Of a stretch of DNA of 64,000 bases, positions 35,801 to 44,867 are shown piece by piece. Within the stretch, counting starts at the first letter, position 1. The number at the start of each line of letters is the position of its first letter. The notes below the pieces were generated by a model. That model was given only the letters and a program-made list of their open reading frames with translations, made no database searches and was not told where the DNA came from. The stretch covers positions 62,001-126,000 of the forward strand of contig NZ_CP046703.1 of the NCBI RefSeq assembly GCF_009873495.1, in the 5' to 3' direction. This DNA comes from Nostoc sp. ATCC 53789. Lineage in GTDB: Bacteria; Cyanobacteriota; Cyanobacteriia; Cyanobacteriales; Nostocaceae. The translations under genes were made by a program, and so were the position numbers.

Positions 35801-37448
35801 TCCAGAGGCGCAAAAACTTGAAAGCCCAGTAGATTATACGCTTGACCCAACGCGCCGACCTAATGCCATTATGCTCATCAACGGCTCACAAATCGGTCGC
35901 GGTACAAGTAATAATTATCGAGACGTAGAGAAAGGGTTGATTTTAGCTACCAATTTGCCTGTTTACGTTAAGGGGAACTTTAATCTTCACACCCAAGAAG
36001 AGTTCACAACAGCATTGTCAGATGATTGGAGCAATTTCTATACTCGCGCCAAAGCACAGCGCAATCCGAATTTCGCTTGTCGTCCAAATGATACAAGGCT
36101 ACCAAACTGTACAACTGGTGATCTATGGCGGCCTGCATCTGTGTTGGCAGATTCTGTTACTTTACTTTCTAATAACTTTAGATTGGGCTATCGCGATGAC
36201 GGAGATTATGACTGGAGTAATAGCTATAATGGTCCCTTCCCAATACCATCTGGTTTCTCACAATACAATAGCTTTGTCCCCATAGCTAAATGGCGTGACA
36301 CCGCTACAAAAATACCCAAAGACTTTGACTCAACTACAACAGGGGTTCAAGGTAGTTCTTACCTTAACAACTTTGTAACGCCAATTGCGCTACAAATACC
36401 GCCGGGGAGTTATGTGACCGAAATTTGCACTGCAACTGACCCAGCAGCTTGTAGTGATCCTTTAAATTGGATTATTACAACATCGTGTGGAAATGGAGGT
36501 GGAAATAATTCATGGGACGGTAACATTATTGGTAAAAATGGAGACCCTGACAATAACCGATTAAAAACAGGATACATTTTTAGCAATTCAAGCGATCTGA
36601 CATGCTTTCCTGCAAATGCTCCTCGAAGAATTGCTTTTGTACGTGATCCCATTACTCATCAATTAGTTACTCCTCTTAGAGTCTTAGGGGTTGATTCCCC
36701 TGGTAAGAATGTACAAGAATTTACTCTAGGGTCAGGAACATCAACTACAGGGACAACACTATTACCACCATCACCCGATGTGTTTATGCCCTGGCTGAAG
36801 CCAGTTATAACTGCTGGTGCTGTTAGTGGATTTGAACCAGTCCTACAAATTAATCAACCCTTTGCTACTCCTCAAGACCCAGACAACACTAATAATATTG
36901 TCTCTGGAACCCACAATAATTGGTTGCAAACAGCTACTGAAACTACCTTTAATTTAATTGCTGTGGCTGGAGATACCCCAGCACGTCCTACAGAAGACAA
37001 TGGTGGTCTACACAACTTTGTGCGCTTCATGGAAAACTGGAACCCAACAGGAGGAACAAGCGATGCCATTAAAGCTAGGATTAGTGGCTCTTTTGTCCAG
37101 ACTAAACGAAGTGCCTATGCCACAGCACCATTCAACACATCTATATCAACTCAATCTGATAATTTTAAGTATAAGATTCAAGGCAACAACAGCAGAACTC
37201 CTTTCTATCTGGCTCCTACACGGCAATGGGGTTATGATGTAGCGCTGCTATCTCAGTCGCCTGACTTATTAGCCCAAAAATTGGCAACTATACCAGACGA
37301 TTTGCCAGATGAGTACTTCCGGGAAGTTGGTCGAGATGACGCATGGGTGCAAAGTTTGTTGTGTGCGAAAAAACCCGATACTAGCACTCCTCCTGTATAT
37401 AGTGCTGCAATCGATTCCGATCAACGTCCTAGTAACTGCCCATCTTAA
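32868..37448 (+). CDS. hpsA: HpsA, giant hormogonium polysaccharide protein with prepilin-like N-terminus
   Basis: First gene of the hps locus needed for polysaccharide secretion and gliding of hormogonia. 1526 residues. A basic N-terminus (about 1-47, many Lys and Arg) precedes GNAGFVLPTVAMVSLVVVLL, one membrane helix placed as in type IV prepilins but lacking the usual Glu at +5. The helix is followed by NEAALNAATPAIDRARAKI, then a very long Thr/Asn/Ser-rich external region with some Cys pairs. No enzyme motif is recognised. It would be exported by pilin-type machinery or stay membrane-anchored. Identity rests on the family N-terminus and the following hpsB-K order. Confidence 0.88.
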   Translation: MSVKRKLLKALIFYLKNLSNQFLSTIKKKIIWCLRTIFTTNRRRGAGNAGFVLPTVAMVSLVVVLLTTAILFRSFERSKNASNVRVNEAALNAATPAIDRARAKINKLFQDGRLPRATPTDDALYSTLSGNINEYTFGDETQLQLALNTDQKAKRTETTEKDKTLNTAWLYPLDTDNNGKFDSYTLYGIYFRNPPINAGVYKYARNPLEARTLPMTAGNVSGDCGDTLGTSATLVGNTGWFKVGNKLKKAFFVYTATVPITTTPSNTKYELYKGNKSFSALEYQQERIQLPVVNNAVLYEDDIGLSPGPAFRLNGRIFTNSNFLTGSPANSVKLFQVSSKESCFYDNDNAKIVIGGNLGAGGFTDTSDLGNVTKVHLFRKGEATDPVEVDFAKSTTPASNEANFMAYNSLAYTQRITRLVNAQIATTNPDPAEVTKGIQQQKDKLALASYTTAENDALRKQQLQLYFQKRTRRVPYREVAAGSTEAVALGTYATTTPLQGSGDTLRPVDAWMYPTDPTDGKTGTGYANLTLNITSGKLIPGATEPTKLEKDYGEKEQSLGDRVVIGNNLPQIWWDSNQSQFVGPNFQDTQNISGVNWDLPTTPATPRTRRSRVQILADLGSTDRDKDWELAAAQVPSTIQDPFGGLRVVTGAGIYLPDSYTAASTTFTSATKEIWSDLMPVPQAPAPTQKTIKPYWMYDYSAVGASNYSSIQYKWPEIADPTKTPSLRMRATAVYHYKATSYDQQSPQPIACVSSFYVPTNSTTAKNQTGLPAWASNANSSATGGLSNNGIVYGPPTKAVSDYQAILTYQSQLKYPKGDIKGDPKRPITDTTNADYLAGRSIDDGLLAKALAKTAANRTLSEQSTIHAAICALQILDGSISPVTTTPPIPHGAIQEIAFLDPRQVKANQTSTTSTDYDLATKDRQPLEIRATVLDINSLRTTTYGAATPAQEYLLPNSGIIYATRNDALPDLSSTKTDPEAQKLESPVDYTLDPTRRPNAIMLINGSQIGRGTSNNYRDVEKGLILATNLPVYVKGNFNLHTQEEFTTALSDDWSNFYTRAKAQRNPNFACRPNDTRLPNCTTGDLWRPASVLADSVTLLSNNFRLGYRDDGDYDWSNSYNGPFPIPSGFSQYNSFVPIAKWRDTATKIPKDFDSTTTGVQGSSYLNNFVTPIALQIPPGSYVTEICTATDPAACSDPLNWIITTSCGNGGGNNSWDGNIIGKNGDPDNNRLKTGYIFSNSSDLTCFPANAPRRIAFVRDPITHQLVTPLRVLGVDSPGKNVQEFTLGSGTSTTGTTLLPPSPDVFMPWLKPVITAGAVSGFEPVLQINQPFATPQDPDNTNNIVSGTHNNWLQTATETTFNLIAVAGDTPARPTEDNGGLHNFVRFMENWNPTGGTSDAIKARISGSFVQTKRSAYATAPFNTSISTQSDNFKYKIQGNNSRTPFYLAPTRQWGYDVALLSQSPDLLAQKLATIPDDLPDEYFREVGRDDAWVQSLLCAKKPDTSTPPVYSAAIDSDQRPSNCPS

Positions 37449-37460
37449 AACTTCATACTA

Positions 37461-37503
37461 CTCTCCTAAACTGTAACTTCAACTTTAGGGGAGTAAGATT
37501 TTT
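37461..37503 (+). terminator. Terminator-like hairpin between hpsA and hpsB
   Basis: CTCTCCTAAA (37461-37470) pairs with TTTAGGGGAG (37484-37493) with one wobble, and a T-run follows at 37499-37503. It would cut down transcription of hpsB onward relative to hpsA. Confidence 0.65.
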
Positions 37504-37552
37504 CAATTACGTTTCGGAATGCAAATTGGTATCAGAAGCTGGTGATAAGTTA

Positions 37553-38269
37553 ATGATTAAGCACAAACTACAGCAACAAATCATCCCTGCTGATGAGTCT
37601 GGTTTTACGATTATTGAGTCTTTGGTAGCAATAGTTATAGTTGCTATTTTAATGGCAGCGATCGCACCTGCGATCGTCATCTCAACAGCAACCCGCGTTC
37701 AGTCTCGACGAGTGGAACTGTCAACCCAAGCGACAAAAGCATTTATTGATGCCATTAGAACTGGAGCAATAGCAGCGCCAAGTACAATCATTGCACGCGA
37801 TCCTGCAAATGCAACTACAACCCGAAATGTTTCAAATTCAACTCAAGCAGCAGCCTATTTAATTAGCAGTACAGAAATGCCCGTTCCGCAAGCAAGTGAT
37901 ACAAATTTGTATTGCTTTAAGGTTACTGATGGCACTATTACTACTACTAGTACTACAGGTTGTAGGGATAAGCCCTTTGAGCAGTTTTACATTCAAGCTG
38001 CTCAAGTTAAAGTTACAGGTAGTTCGGTAAACGACGGTTATCGTCTAGCAATTAGGGTTTATCGAACAGATATTGACTTTAGTAAAACTATAACAGCCAA
38101 TACAGGGAACTCAAATAGTGATAAGAAAACACAAAAAACTTTCACAGGCGGATTGGGCGATCGCCAAGCACCATTAATCGAAATGACAACCGATATTGGC
38201 AACAGTTACACTACATTTCAGGCTTTATGCCGACGACTGGGTACTGCAACAAATCAAGCTTGCCAGTAA
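37553..38269 (+). CDS. hpsB: HpsB, hormogonium secretion pseudopilin
   Basis: Type II/IV pseudopilin of the Hps secretion system. Prepilin peptidase site DESGFTIIESLVAIVIV has Gly-Phe and Glu+5, followed by one hydrophobic helix. The rest is a small globular domain with a Cys pair (YCFKVTDG...TGCRDK). I prefer ATG 37553 (MIKHKLQQ) to the TTG at 37526 nine codons earlier. It follows hpsA after a terminator-like hairpin and precedes hpsC by 66 bases. About 238 residues. Confidence 0.85.
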   Translation: MIKHKLQQQIIPADESGFTIIESLVAIVIVAILMAAIAPAIVISTATRVQSRRVELSTQATKAFIDAIRTGAIAAPSTIIARDPANATTTRNVSNSTQAAAYLISSTEMPVPQASDTNLYCFKVTDGTITTTSTTGCRDKPFEQFYIQAAQVKVTGSSVNDGYRLAIRVYRTDIDFSKTITANTGNSNSDKKTQKTFTGGLGDRQAPLIEMTTDIGNSYTTFQALCRRLGTATNQACQ

Positions 38270-38335
38270 AAAACTAGGCAGTTTCACATTATGCGATGCT
38301 CACTGTGCATTTATCACTAAAGAGAATTCCACAAT

Positions 38336-39316
38336 ATGGTGAGTACACTAAAATTCTTAATCAAAAGCCAGCTAAAACGCTCTAGGCTAGTTCAGCAAGT
38401 TAACGGTTTTACTATGATTGAACTGTTGATTGCCATGATTCTGGCATTCCTCATCATCACACCGTTGCTAGGATTCATGGTTAACATTATGGATACAGAC
38501 CGAAAGGAGCAAGCAAAGGCAAATTCTGAGCAAGAAATTCAAGCTGCGTTAGATTATATTGCCCGTGATTTACAACAGGCAATTTATATTTATGATGCTG
38601 ACGGAATTGAAGCTATCAAAAATCAATTACCTAATTCGAGCGCGACAGATAGAGTCCCTGTCGTTGTCTTTTGGAAGCGAGAATTAGTTAACCAAGCGCT
38701 TACAATTACAGGAACCGAAAAAGATGATACTTTTGTATACTCATTGGTTGCCTATTATTTAATTAAAGACGCTACTTCTAGTTCTACTTGGTCTAATGCA
38801 GCTCGGATTGCGAGATGGCAAATTAAGGATGGTGTACCAGCTAGTACTGGTGTTGATTGTACTGGCTACACTGGCAAATATATTAGTGGTAATTGTCCTA
38901 GTCCAGGTTTTACCCTATTTAAACTCGATGGAGTAGGCACTATTAATGACAAGATGAATGCTTGGGTAAAAGCCACAGAAACTTATACTGCTGATACTAC
39001 AGTACTTGTTGACTTTATTGATCAAACCAAGACTGATGATACAACACCAGCACCTGCGGCAACTTGTCCTACTGATAACAACACATGGCAAAAAGTATCA
39101 CCAAACACTGCTAGCTTTAATACACGTAATACTGGCAAAATGACTGGTTTCTATGCGTGTATCGATAGGGTTAACACAACAGCGCAGGTAACTTTACGAG
39201 GCAATGCACTTGCACGTTTACAAAGCAATAACCTTAATTACACAGATACCAACAAAACTTATTTTCCAAGTGCAAGTATACGCGTACAAGGGCGCGGATA
39301 CTTATTTACTAAATAA
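38336..39316 (+). CDS. hpsC: HpsC, hormogonium secretion pseudopilin (PulJ-like)
   Basis: Minor pseudopilin, 326 residues. The processing site NGFTMIELLIAMILAFLI is near residue 23-40, with Glu+5. It is followed by DRKEQAKANSEQEIQAALDYIARDLQQAI, the amphipathic N-terminal helix of PulJ/GspJ-type proteins. The C-terminal part is Thr-rich with several cysteines. Lies 38 bases before hpsD and 66 after hpsB in the same direction, so all three are probably co-transcribed. Confidence 0.85.
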   Translation: MVSTLKFLIKSQLKRSRLVQQVNGFTMIELLIAMILAFLIITPLLGFMVNIMDTDRKEQAKANSEQEIQAALDYIARDLQQAIYIYDADGIEAIKNQLPNSSATDRVPVVVFWKRELVNQALTITGTEKDDTFVYSLVAYYLIKDATSSSTWSNAARIARWQIKDGVPASTGVDCTGYTGKYISGNCPSPGFTLFKLDGVGTINDKMNAWVKATETYTADTTVLVDFIDQTKTDDTTPAPAATCPTDNNTWQKVSPNTASFNTRNTGKMTGFYACIDRVNTTAQVTLRGNALARLQSNNLNYTDTNKTYFPSASIRVQGRGYLFTK

Positions 39317-39354
39317 GTGCTGAAAATTCAAGGATTAATTAATGGCAGCTAATT

Positions 39355-40047
39355 ATGGGAAAGTTAAGTTTGAAGTTATTTAACCCAAACAGTAGAAATG
39401 AAACCAGTAAACAGCGATGTTTAATTCACAGACTACGCTATGCTTCTGGATATACCCAACAAGATGCTGGCTTTAGCTTGCTGGAATTAATCGTAGTGAT
39501 GGTGATGATTGGAATTTTAGCAGCGATCGCAGCCCCTGGTTGGCTTGCCTTTGTGAATCGGCAGAAAGTGAATAAGGTTAACGACGCTGTTTTAGCCGCA
39601 CTGCAAGAAGCACAGCGCGAAGCTAAAAACAAAAAACTTAGCTACAGTGTCAGTTTTCAGAAAAATAGCACAACCCAAAATGCAGAGGTTGCTGTTTATA
39701 ATACCAATGCTGGAAGCCCTACATGGAAACCTTTAGGAGCAGATGTAGGCATCAGCTCTGATAAATTTCTGCTAGGTGCAAATCTCACCAGTCAAAACAC
39801 TGCTGGTTCATCTGTCTCTTACACTTTAAGTGCGTCAACAAAAATTACCTTTGACTATATGGGGACTTTACCCAATGCAAGCTTTGGAACACCTGTAGCC
39901 CCTTCGACAGAGCCACCTGGGTTAAAAATAGTGGTAGCTGTACCAAGCTCTGCAAACTCCACATCGGCTAGTAGCGTCAAGCGATGCGTCATTGTGAAAA
40001 CTCTCTTAGGCTCAATGCTCACAGCACAAGATGATAAATGCAGTTAA
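39355..40047 (+). CDS. hpsD: HpsD, hormogonium secretion pseudopilin (GspH-like)
   Basis: 230 residues. A basic leader of about 38 residues ends at DAGFSLLELIVVMVMIGILAA, with Gly-Phe and Glu+5. The sequence ADN-type helix NRQKVNKVNDAVLAALQEAQ follows and then a GspH-like beta domain ending CVIVKTLLGSM...DDKC, where two cysteines could form a disulphide. It resembles HpsH at the same positions (the VKRCVI motif), so they are paralogues. A terminator-like hairpin lies downstream. Confidence 0.85.
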   Translation: MGKLSLKLFNPNSRNETSKQRCLIHRLRYASGYTQQDAGFSLLELIVVMVMIGILAAIAAPGWLAFVNRQKVNKVNDAVLAALQEAQREAKNKKLSYSVSFQKNSTTQNAEVAVYNTNAGSPTWKPLGADVGISSDKFLLGANLTSQNTAGSSVSYTLSASTKITFDYMGTLPNASFGTPVAPSTEPPGLKIVVAVPSSANSTSASSVKRCVIVKTLLGSMLTAQDDKCS

Positions 40048-40097
40048 GTAGCTTATGCAGGAATCTTCATTTTAAATTACGTAATAATACTGTATAT

Positions 40098-40143
40098 AAA
40101 ACTGCACATTGATAGCAAAATTAAAACATCAGGTGCAGTTTTT
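40098..40143 (+). terminator. Terminator-like hairpin after hpsD
   Basis: AAAACTGCAC (40098-40107) pairs with GTGCAGTTTT (40133-40142), ten pairs with a 25-base loop and a T-run at the end. It may limit readthrough from the pseudopilin block into hpsE-G. Confidence 0.6.
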
Positions 40144-40248
40144 AATGTTCGATAGATTTATTTAAGAGCCAGTAATAGACTAGCTATTGGTTCAATATAT
40201 AAAATAAAAAGCGTCTTAATCAAAATATCAAAATGTGAATTTTGTCAA

Positions 40249-41208
40249 ATGGCTGAAAATCTTGATATTACTATAGCGATCCCAACTTATAACGGTGAAA
40301 GTCGTTTACCAGAACTATTAGAACGACTACAAAACCAACTTCACACCGAAAATTTAACTTGGGAAATTATAGTTGTAGACAACAACAGCACTGATAACAC
40401 AGCTAAAGTTGTTCAAACCTATCAACAGAATTGGCAATGTTCTTACCCTTTGAAGTATTGCTTTGAAGCACAACAGGGGGCAGCCTATGCCCGAAAAAAG
40501 GCAGTTGCAGAAGCTAAAGGTAGATTAATAGGTTTTCTAGATGATGACAACTATCCAGTATCAAATTGGGTATATGCAGCTTATACTTTTGGTGAAAAAT
40601 ACCCCAAAGCGGGAGCTTATGGCAGCCAAATTCACCCCGACTGGGAAGTAGAACCACCTGAAAACTTTCAGAGAATTGCCCCATTCTTAGCAATTACAGA
40701 GCGAGGTGATTTACCGTTATTATATGAAGCATCTAAAAAATTGCTACCTCCCTCTGCCGGACTTGTAGTGCGTAAAGAAGCGTGGTTAGAAAGCGTGCCA
40801 GATAAGGCGATTTTAACTGGGAGAGTTAAAGGCAATATGCTTACCAGTGAAGACTTAGAAATGTTGTCTTATATCCAAAAATCAGGATGGGAAATTTGGT
40901 ATAACCCAGAAATGGAAATTTCCCATAGAATACCTAGTTCTCGTTTACAAAAAGACTATTTGATTCCCTTTTTTAGAGGAATTGGACTTAGCCGTTATGT
41001 AACTAGAATGGTTAATATCAAACAGATATATAAACCAATTGCTCTTTTATCTTATATGATAAATGACTTACGTAAAATTACTTTACACTTACTTAAATAC
41101 CGAACTAGACTCAAACACGATTTGGTAGTTGCTTGCGAAATGGAACTTTTTTTTAGTAGCTTCGTTAGCCCTTTTTACCTTTGGAAAAATGGATATTTTA
41201 AAAAATAA
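40249..41208 (+). CDS. hpsE: HpsE, GT2 glycosyltransferase
   Basis: GT-A transferase of hormogonium polysaccharide, 319 residues. N-terminal LDITIAIPTYNGESRLPELL, VVDNNSTDNTA, and a metal motif GFLDDDNYP (about 99-107). The middle has GAYGSQIHPDWEVEPP and later TSEDLEMLSYIQKSGWEIWY, the base-containing ED motif. The C-terminus is amphipathic and may touch the membrane. It ends with TAA directly before the hpsF ATG. HpsF is a close paralogue over the whole length. Confidence 0.85.
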   Translation: MAENLDITIAIPTYNGESRLPELLERLQNQLHTENLTWEIIVVDNNSTDNTAKVVQTYQQNWQCSYPLKYCFEAQQGAAYARKKAVAEAKGRLIGFLDDDNYPVSNWVYAAYTFGEKYPKAGAYGSQIHPDWEVEPPENFQRIAPFLAITERGDLPLLYEASKKLLPPSAGLVVRKEAWLESVPDKAILTGRVKGNMLTSEDLEMLSYIQKSGWEIWYNPEMEISHRIPSSRLQKDYLIPFFRGIGLSRYVTRMVNIKQIYKPIALLSYMINDLRKITLHLLKYRTRLKHDLVVACEMELFFSSFVSPFYLWKNGYFKK

Positions 41209-42228
41209 ATGATCAAAACATTAAATATTATGGTCAACTTATCAGTTGAAAGTTTAGATATTAGCATAGCTATCCCTGCCTATAACGGAGCAACCCGTTT
41301 ACCTAAAGTTTTAGATAAGCTATTAAACCAGATAGGAGTAGAAAAACTTAATTGGGAAATTATTATTGTAGATAACAATAGTTCTGATAACACATCTGAA
41401 ATAATCCAGAATTACCAAAAAATATATGATATAAATTGTCGGTTAAGATATTTTTTAGAACCCAAACAGGGAGCAGCTTTTGCAAGATTGCGGGCAGTAC
41501 GTGAAGCAAGAGGTGAGCTAATAGCGTTTTTAGATGATGATAATTTACCTGATCCTGATTGGTTAGCTCAAGCATATACCTTTGGATTAGAACATCCTCA
41601 AGCAGGTGCTTGGAGCGGACAGATTCATGGGGATTTTGAAGTAAAGCTGCCAGAAAATTTTGAAAGAATTCAAGCTTTTTTAGCAATCAGAGAACATGGT
41701 TCAAATCCGCATTTATTTGATGCAGAAAATTTAAGACTACCTCCTGCGGCAGCGCTTGTTGTGAGAAAACAAGTATGGTGTGAAAATGTACCAGAACAAC
41801 CGAATTTAAGCGGCAAATTACCTGGCATTTTTGTGCAGGGTGATGACTATGAACCATTGCTTTATATACATTATGCAGGCTGGGAAATTTGGTATAACCC
41901 TAACATGCATACTTATCATCAAATACCACATTGGCGGCTGGAAAGAGATTATTTACTGACTTTGGCACGTGGCTGTGGCTTGTGTATTTTTCAGCTACGT
42001 TTGATAAATGCTAAAAATTGGCAAAAACCAATAATTTTTGTGAAAACTATTTTAGGAAACTTACGTAGAGTATTACAGCACCTCATTCAGTATAGAGGGC
42101 AATTTAAAACTAATCTAATTGCTCTTTTTGAGCTTAACTTTTACTTAGCTAGTATGATGAGTCCCTTTTATTCTTTAAGATGCAAGTTAGACAAAATCTT
42201 GAAAACAAGAAGTGTACAACATGATTAA
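41209..42228 (+). CDS. hpsF: HpsF, GT2 glycosyltransferase, paralogue of HpsE
   Basis: 339 residues, same layout as HpsE: LDISIAIPAYNGATRLPKVL, VDNNSSDNTSE, AFLDDDNLPDPDWL (the metal motif), GAWSGQIHGDFEVKLPENF and QGDDYEPLLYIHYAGWEIWY. It starts one base after the hpsE stop; an internal ATG at 41230 is a possible alternative start. The tandem arrangement indicates local duplication. It overlaps hpsG by 8 bases (ATGATTAA), so translation is likely coupled. Confidence 0.85.
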   Translation: MIKTLNIMVNLSVESLDISIAIPAYNGATRLPKVLDKLLNQIGVEKLNWEIIIVDNNSSDNTSEIIQNYQKIYDINCRLRYFLEPKQGAAFARLRAVREARGELIAFLDDDNLPDPDWLAQAYTFGLEHPQAGAWSGQIHGDFEVKLPENFERIQAFLAIREHGSNPHLFDAENLRLPPAAALVVRKQVWCENVPEQPNLSGKLPGIFVQGDDYEPLLYIHYAGWEIWYNPNMHTYHQIPHWRLERDYLLTLARGCGLCIFQLRLINAKNWQKPIIFVKTILGNLRRVLQHLIQYRGQFKTNLIALFELNFYLASMMSPFYSLRCKLDKILKTRSVQHD

Positions 42229-43297
42229 GTCAACTTTAAATAAAACATTAGTTAGTGTAATTATCCCAGCTTACAATAGTGAAAAAACTATTAAAGAAAC
42301 TATTGAATCTGTTTTAAATCAAACTTTTCACAATCTAGAATTAATTGTAATAAATGATGGTTCCCAAGACTCAACCTTAGAAATTATTACAAAAATTCCA
42401 GACTCACGAATAAAAGTATTTTCCTATCCCAATGCCGGGGGAAACGTTAGTCGTAACCGAGGGCTACACCATGCTGTTGGAAAATTTGTTAGTTTCTTAG
42501 ATGCGGATGATATTTGGACACCTGATAAACTTAAATCTCAATTAAAGGCTTTGCAAGAAAACGTTACCGCAAAAGTCGCTTATAGTTGGACTGATTATAT
42601 TGACGAAAATGGTGAGTTTATACTTTCGGGTAAGCGTGTTAAAGCTAATGGAAATGTTTATGAAAATTTACTACTAAATAACTTTTTAGAGAATGGTTCC
42701 AATCCTTTAATTTGTAGAAAAGCTTTAATTGCATTAGGTGGCTTTGACGAATCTCTAGGTGCGGCTCAGGATTGGGATATGTGGCTGCGATTAGCCTCTA
42801 AGTTTAATTTTATATGTGTCCCATCTGTACAAATCTTATATCGCATAACTCCTAATTCAGTTTCTTGCAATCTTGTCAGACAGGAAAGATCCTGTTTGCA
42901 AGTGCTTGAGAGAGCCTATAAAGAAAGACCTTCTCTACGAGACGCTACAGGAACGACACTAAAGGATAGTTGGAATCTTTGTCTGGCAAATTTATACAAA
43001 TACCTGGTCTGCAAAGCTCTACAAAAGCCATTTAACAGAAAAAAAGGTCTAGCGGCGGCTATATTTTTGTGTAAGTATTTTATTTATAACCCTTCAAGAC
43101 TTCAGAACATAAATTTCACCTTAAAACTGTCACTGAAAATTGTCACAATCCTTATTCTGCCGACCTTACTAGACATTATTACTAACCAGCGTCAACTTAG
43201 AAGGCAAGAAACTGAAACATTGCTCAACGACTGGGTAGTTGAAAAGCGATCAGAAAACAAAAATGGATATCCAGGTGCATTTACCGTCTCTAGTTAA
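42221..43297 (+). CDS. hpsG: HpsG, GT2 glycosyltransferase
   Basis: GT-A transferase of about 358 residues. LVSVIIPAYNSEKTIKETI, VINDGSQDSTLEI, SFLDADDIWTPDKL (metal motif) and the later GGFDESLGAAQDWDMWLRLA, all typical of GT2. I chose ATG 42221, which overlaps the hpsF stop. The longer GTG start at 42212 adds three residues. Near its centre the bases CTCTACGAGACGCTAC (encoding SLRDAT) look like a piece of a Nostoc repeat. The C-terminal 100 residues are basic and hydrophobic. Overlaps hpsH. Confidence 0.85.
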   Translation: MIKSTLNKTLVSVIIPAYNSEKTIKETIESVLNQTFHNLELIVINDGSQDSTLEIITKIPDSRIKVFSYPNAGGNVSRNRGLHHAVGKFVSFLDADDIWTPDKLKSQLKALQENVTAKVAYSWTDYIDENGEFILSGKRVKANGNVYENLLLNNFLENGSNPLICRKALIALGGFDESLGAAQDWDMWLRLASKFNFICVPSVQILYRITPNSVSCNLVRQERSCLQVLERAYKERPSLRDATGTTLKDSWNLCLANLYKYLVCKALQKPFNRKKGLAAAIFLCKYFIYNPSRLQNINFTLKLSLKIVTILILPTLLDIITNQRQLRRQETETLLNDWVVEKRSENKNGYPGAFTVSS

Positions 43298-43823
43298 TGC
43301 AAAGAAGCTTTTGAATAAGCACTCCAGTAGTGGTTTTACCCTACCAGAGATGTTAGTAGTTGTTGTATTAATTGGTATATTAGCTACCCAGGGAATATCT
43401 AACTGGTTAGCTTTTGTAGAGACTCGCCGTCTCAACACTGCTCAAAACGAAGTTCACCTTGCTATTCATCAAGCCCGAAGCCAAGCCAGTAAGGAAAAGT
43501 TGACTTGGCAAGCCAGCTTTCGTGAGCAAAACGGCATTATTCAATGGGCAGTTCATCCTGCTACAGTAAATCCATCTACTGCTAATTGGAATAACATAGA
43601 TTCCAATGTACGCTTAGATTCTGAGACAACCTTGCAATTGTCAAATGGCATACGCAAAGTTCAATTTGACTACAGAGGTAATTCACAAAATTTAGGACGG
43701 ATCACGCTATCCAGTAGTTCTGGTGGTAAAGTTAAGCGTTGTGTTATTATTTCAACGATTTTAGGCACAATGCGAACTGCGAAGGAGCATACTACAGCCG
43801 ATGACGGCAAGTATTGCTATTAA
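43263..43823 (+). CDS. hpsH: HpsH, hormogonium secretion pseudopilin
   Basis: GspH-like pseudopilin of about 186 residues. The processing site SSGFTLPEMLVVVVLIGILA lies near residue 22, with Glu+5. The following helix is ETRRLNTAQNEVHLAIHQARSQ and the protein ends KRCVIISTILGTMRTAKE...KYCY, like HpsD. ATG 43263 is taken as the start; the open frame extends to ATG 43239. Either way it overlaps the 3' end of hpsG (by 35 bases from 43263), which argues for a single transcript. Confidence 0.82.
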   Translation: MDIQVHLPSLVNAKKLLNKHSSSGFTLPEMLVVVVLIGILATQGISNWLAFVETRRLNTAQNEVHLAIHQARSQASKEKLTWQASFREQNGIIQWAVHPATVNPSTANWNNIDSNVRLDSETTLQLSNGIRKVQFDYRGNSQNLGRITLSSSSGGKVKRCVIISTILGTMRTAKEHTTADDGKYCY

Positions 43824-43855
43824 AATATTTTTAGTTTATTCAAATAAGGTATTGC

Positions 43856-44503
43856 GTGCTGAACTTACCAGCAAACCCAAAACAGCACCTGATTATTTTT
43901 ACTCGCTATCCAGAACCAGGTAAGACAAAAACCCGATTGATACCTGCTTTAGGAAATCTTGGTGCTGCCAATCTTCAACGGGAAATGACAGAATATACAA
44001 TATTTCAGGTTCAAGAATTGCAAAAAGCCATTGCTATATCTGTGGAAGTGCGATTTGCAGGTGGCGATTTGCAACTAATGCAAGACTGGCTGGGGTTAGA
44101 TTTGGTTTACCAATCTCAAGGCGAAGGCGATCTAGGTTCACGGATGGCGCGATCGCTTTTCGATGCTTTTCAATCTGGTGCAGAAAAAGTAATTATCATC
44201 GGCACAGATTGTCCTGGAGTCAATGCCGAGATTCTAGCAACAGCTTTTGAAAAGTTACACACCTTTGACCTCATACTTGGCCCTGCGATCGATGGTGGAT
44301 ATTACTTAATTGGTTTGCGCCAAGCTATCCCGGAGTTATTCGTTAATATCGAGTGGGGAACTGCTCAAGTATTCCAGAAAACCGTAGACATTGCCCAAAA
44401 ACTTCATTTATCATACGTGAATTTGTCGCCTTTAGCTGATGTTGACCGACCCGAGGATCTGCCGATTTGGGAACAAACCCTTGTGGGTGAGATGGAAGGA
44501 TGA
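43856..44503 (+). CDS. hpsI: HpsI, DUF2064-type glycosyltransferase-like protein
   Basis: 215-residue GT-A fold protein of the TIGR04282/DUF2064 group. Motifs: HLIIFTRYPEPGKTKTRLIP (nucleotide binding, about 12-31), EGDLGSRMARSLFDAF, IIIGTDCPGV with the acidic metal residue (about 113-122) and LGPAIDGGYYLIGL (about 139-152). GTG 43856 start has AAGG six bases upstream. The fifth glycosyltransferase of the locus; the name follows gene order hpsA-K, which I know from Nostoc punctiforme, and is less certain than the family. Confidence 0.75.
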   Translation: MLNLPANPKQHLIIFTRYPEPGKTKTRLIPALGNLGAANLQREMTEYTIFQVQELQKAIAISVEVRFAGGDLQLMQDWLGLDLVYQSQGEGDLGSRMARSLFDAFQSGAEKVIIIGTDCPGVNAEILATAFEKLHTFDLILGPAIDGGYYLIGLRQAIPELFVNIEWGTAQVFQKTVDIAQKLHLSYVNLSPLADVDRPEDLPIWEQTLVGEMEG

Positions 44504-44867
44504 GGGAGATAAAGGAGATATAGTAATTTTTATATGGATGCACAACCCACTAGTGGCGCACAGATATGCGCCCCTACAAAATACTTATGTTGCAAGCGAT
44601 TAAGAACTGAAAACAAGAGAAATAGGGTAATTAATGAGTCTTTTACTACGTTACGGTTTATACTTATACTCTAAAACACCAAGAATTTCCTGAAGACACT
44701 GTACATAACAAATGTTACTGTGGCCTAGTTGAAAACCAAGAGGCAGATAGCCTTTAACAATATTGAATCTGCTTTGTATTTCTACACAACAGTCACGGTC
44801 ATGGGCACAATATTCAAGTAACTTGAAATATGAAAATCACTCGTATTCACCGCCAGTTTGAAAAACT
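44504..44867. other. hpsI-hpsJ gap with hairpin
   Basis: 364 bases, no gene. GGCGCA (44555-44560) pairs with TGCGCC (44567-44572) in a dispersed GTGGCGCAC-type repeat that may terminate the hpsH-hpsI transcript. The rest is AT-rich and could hold a separate hpsJ promoter. Confidence 0.5.
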
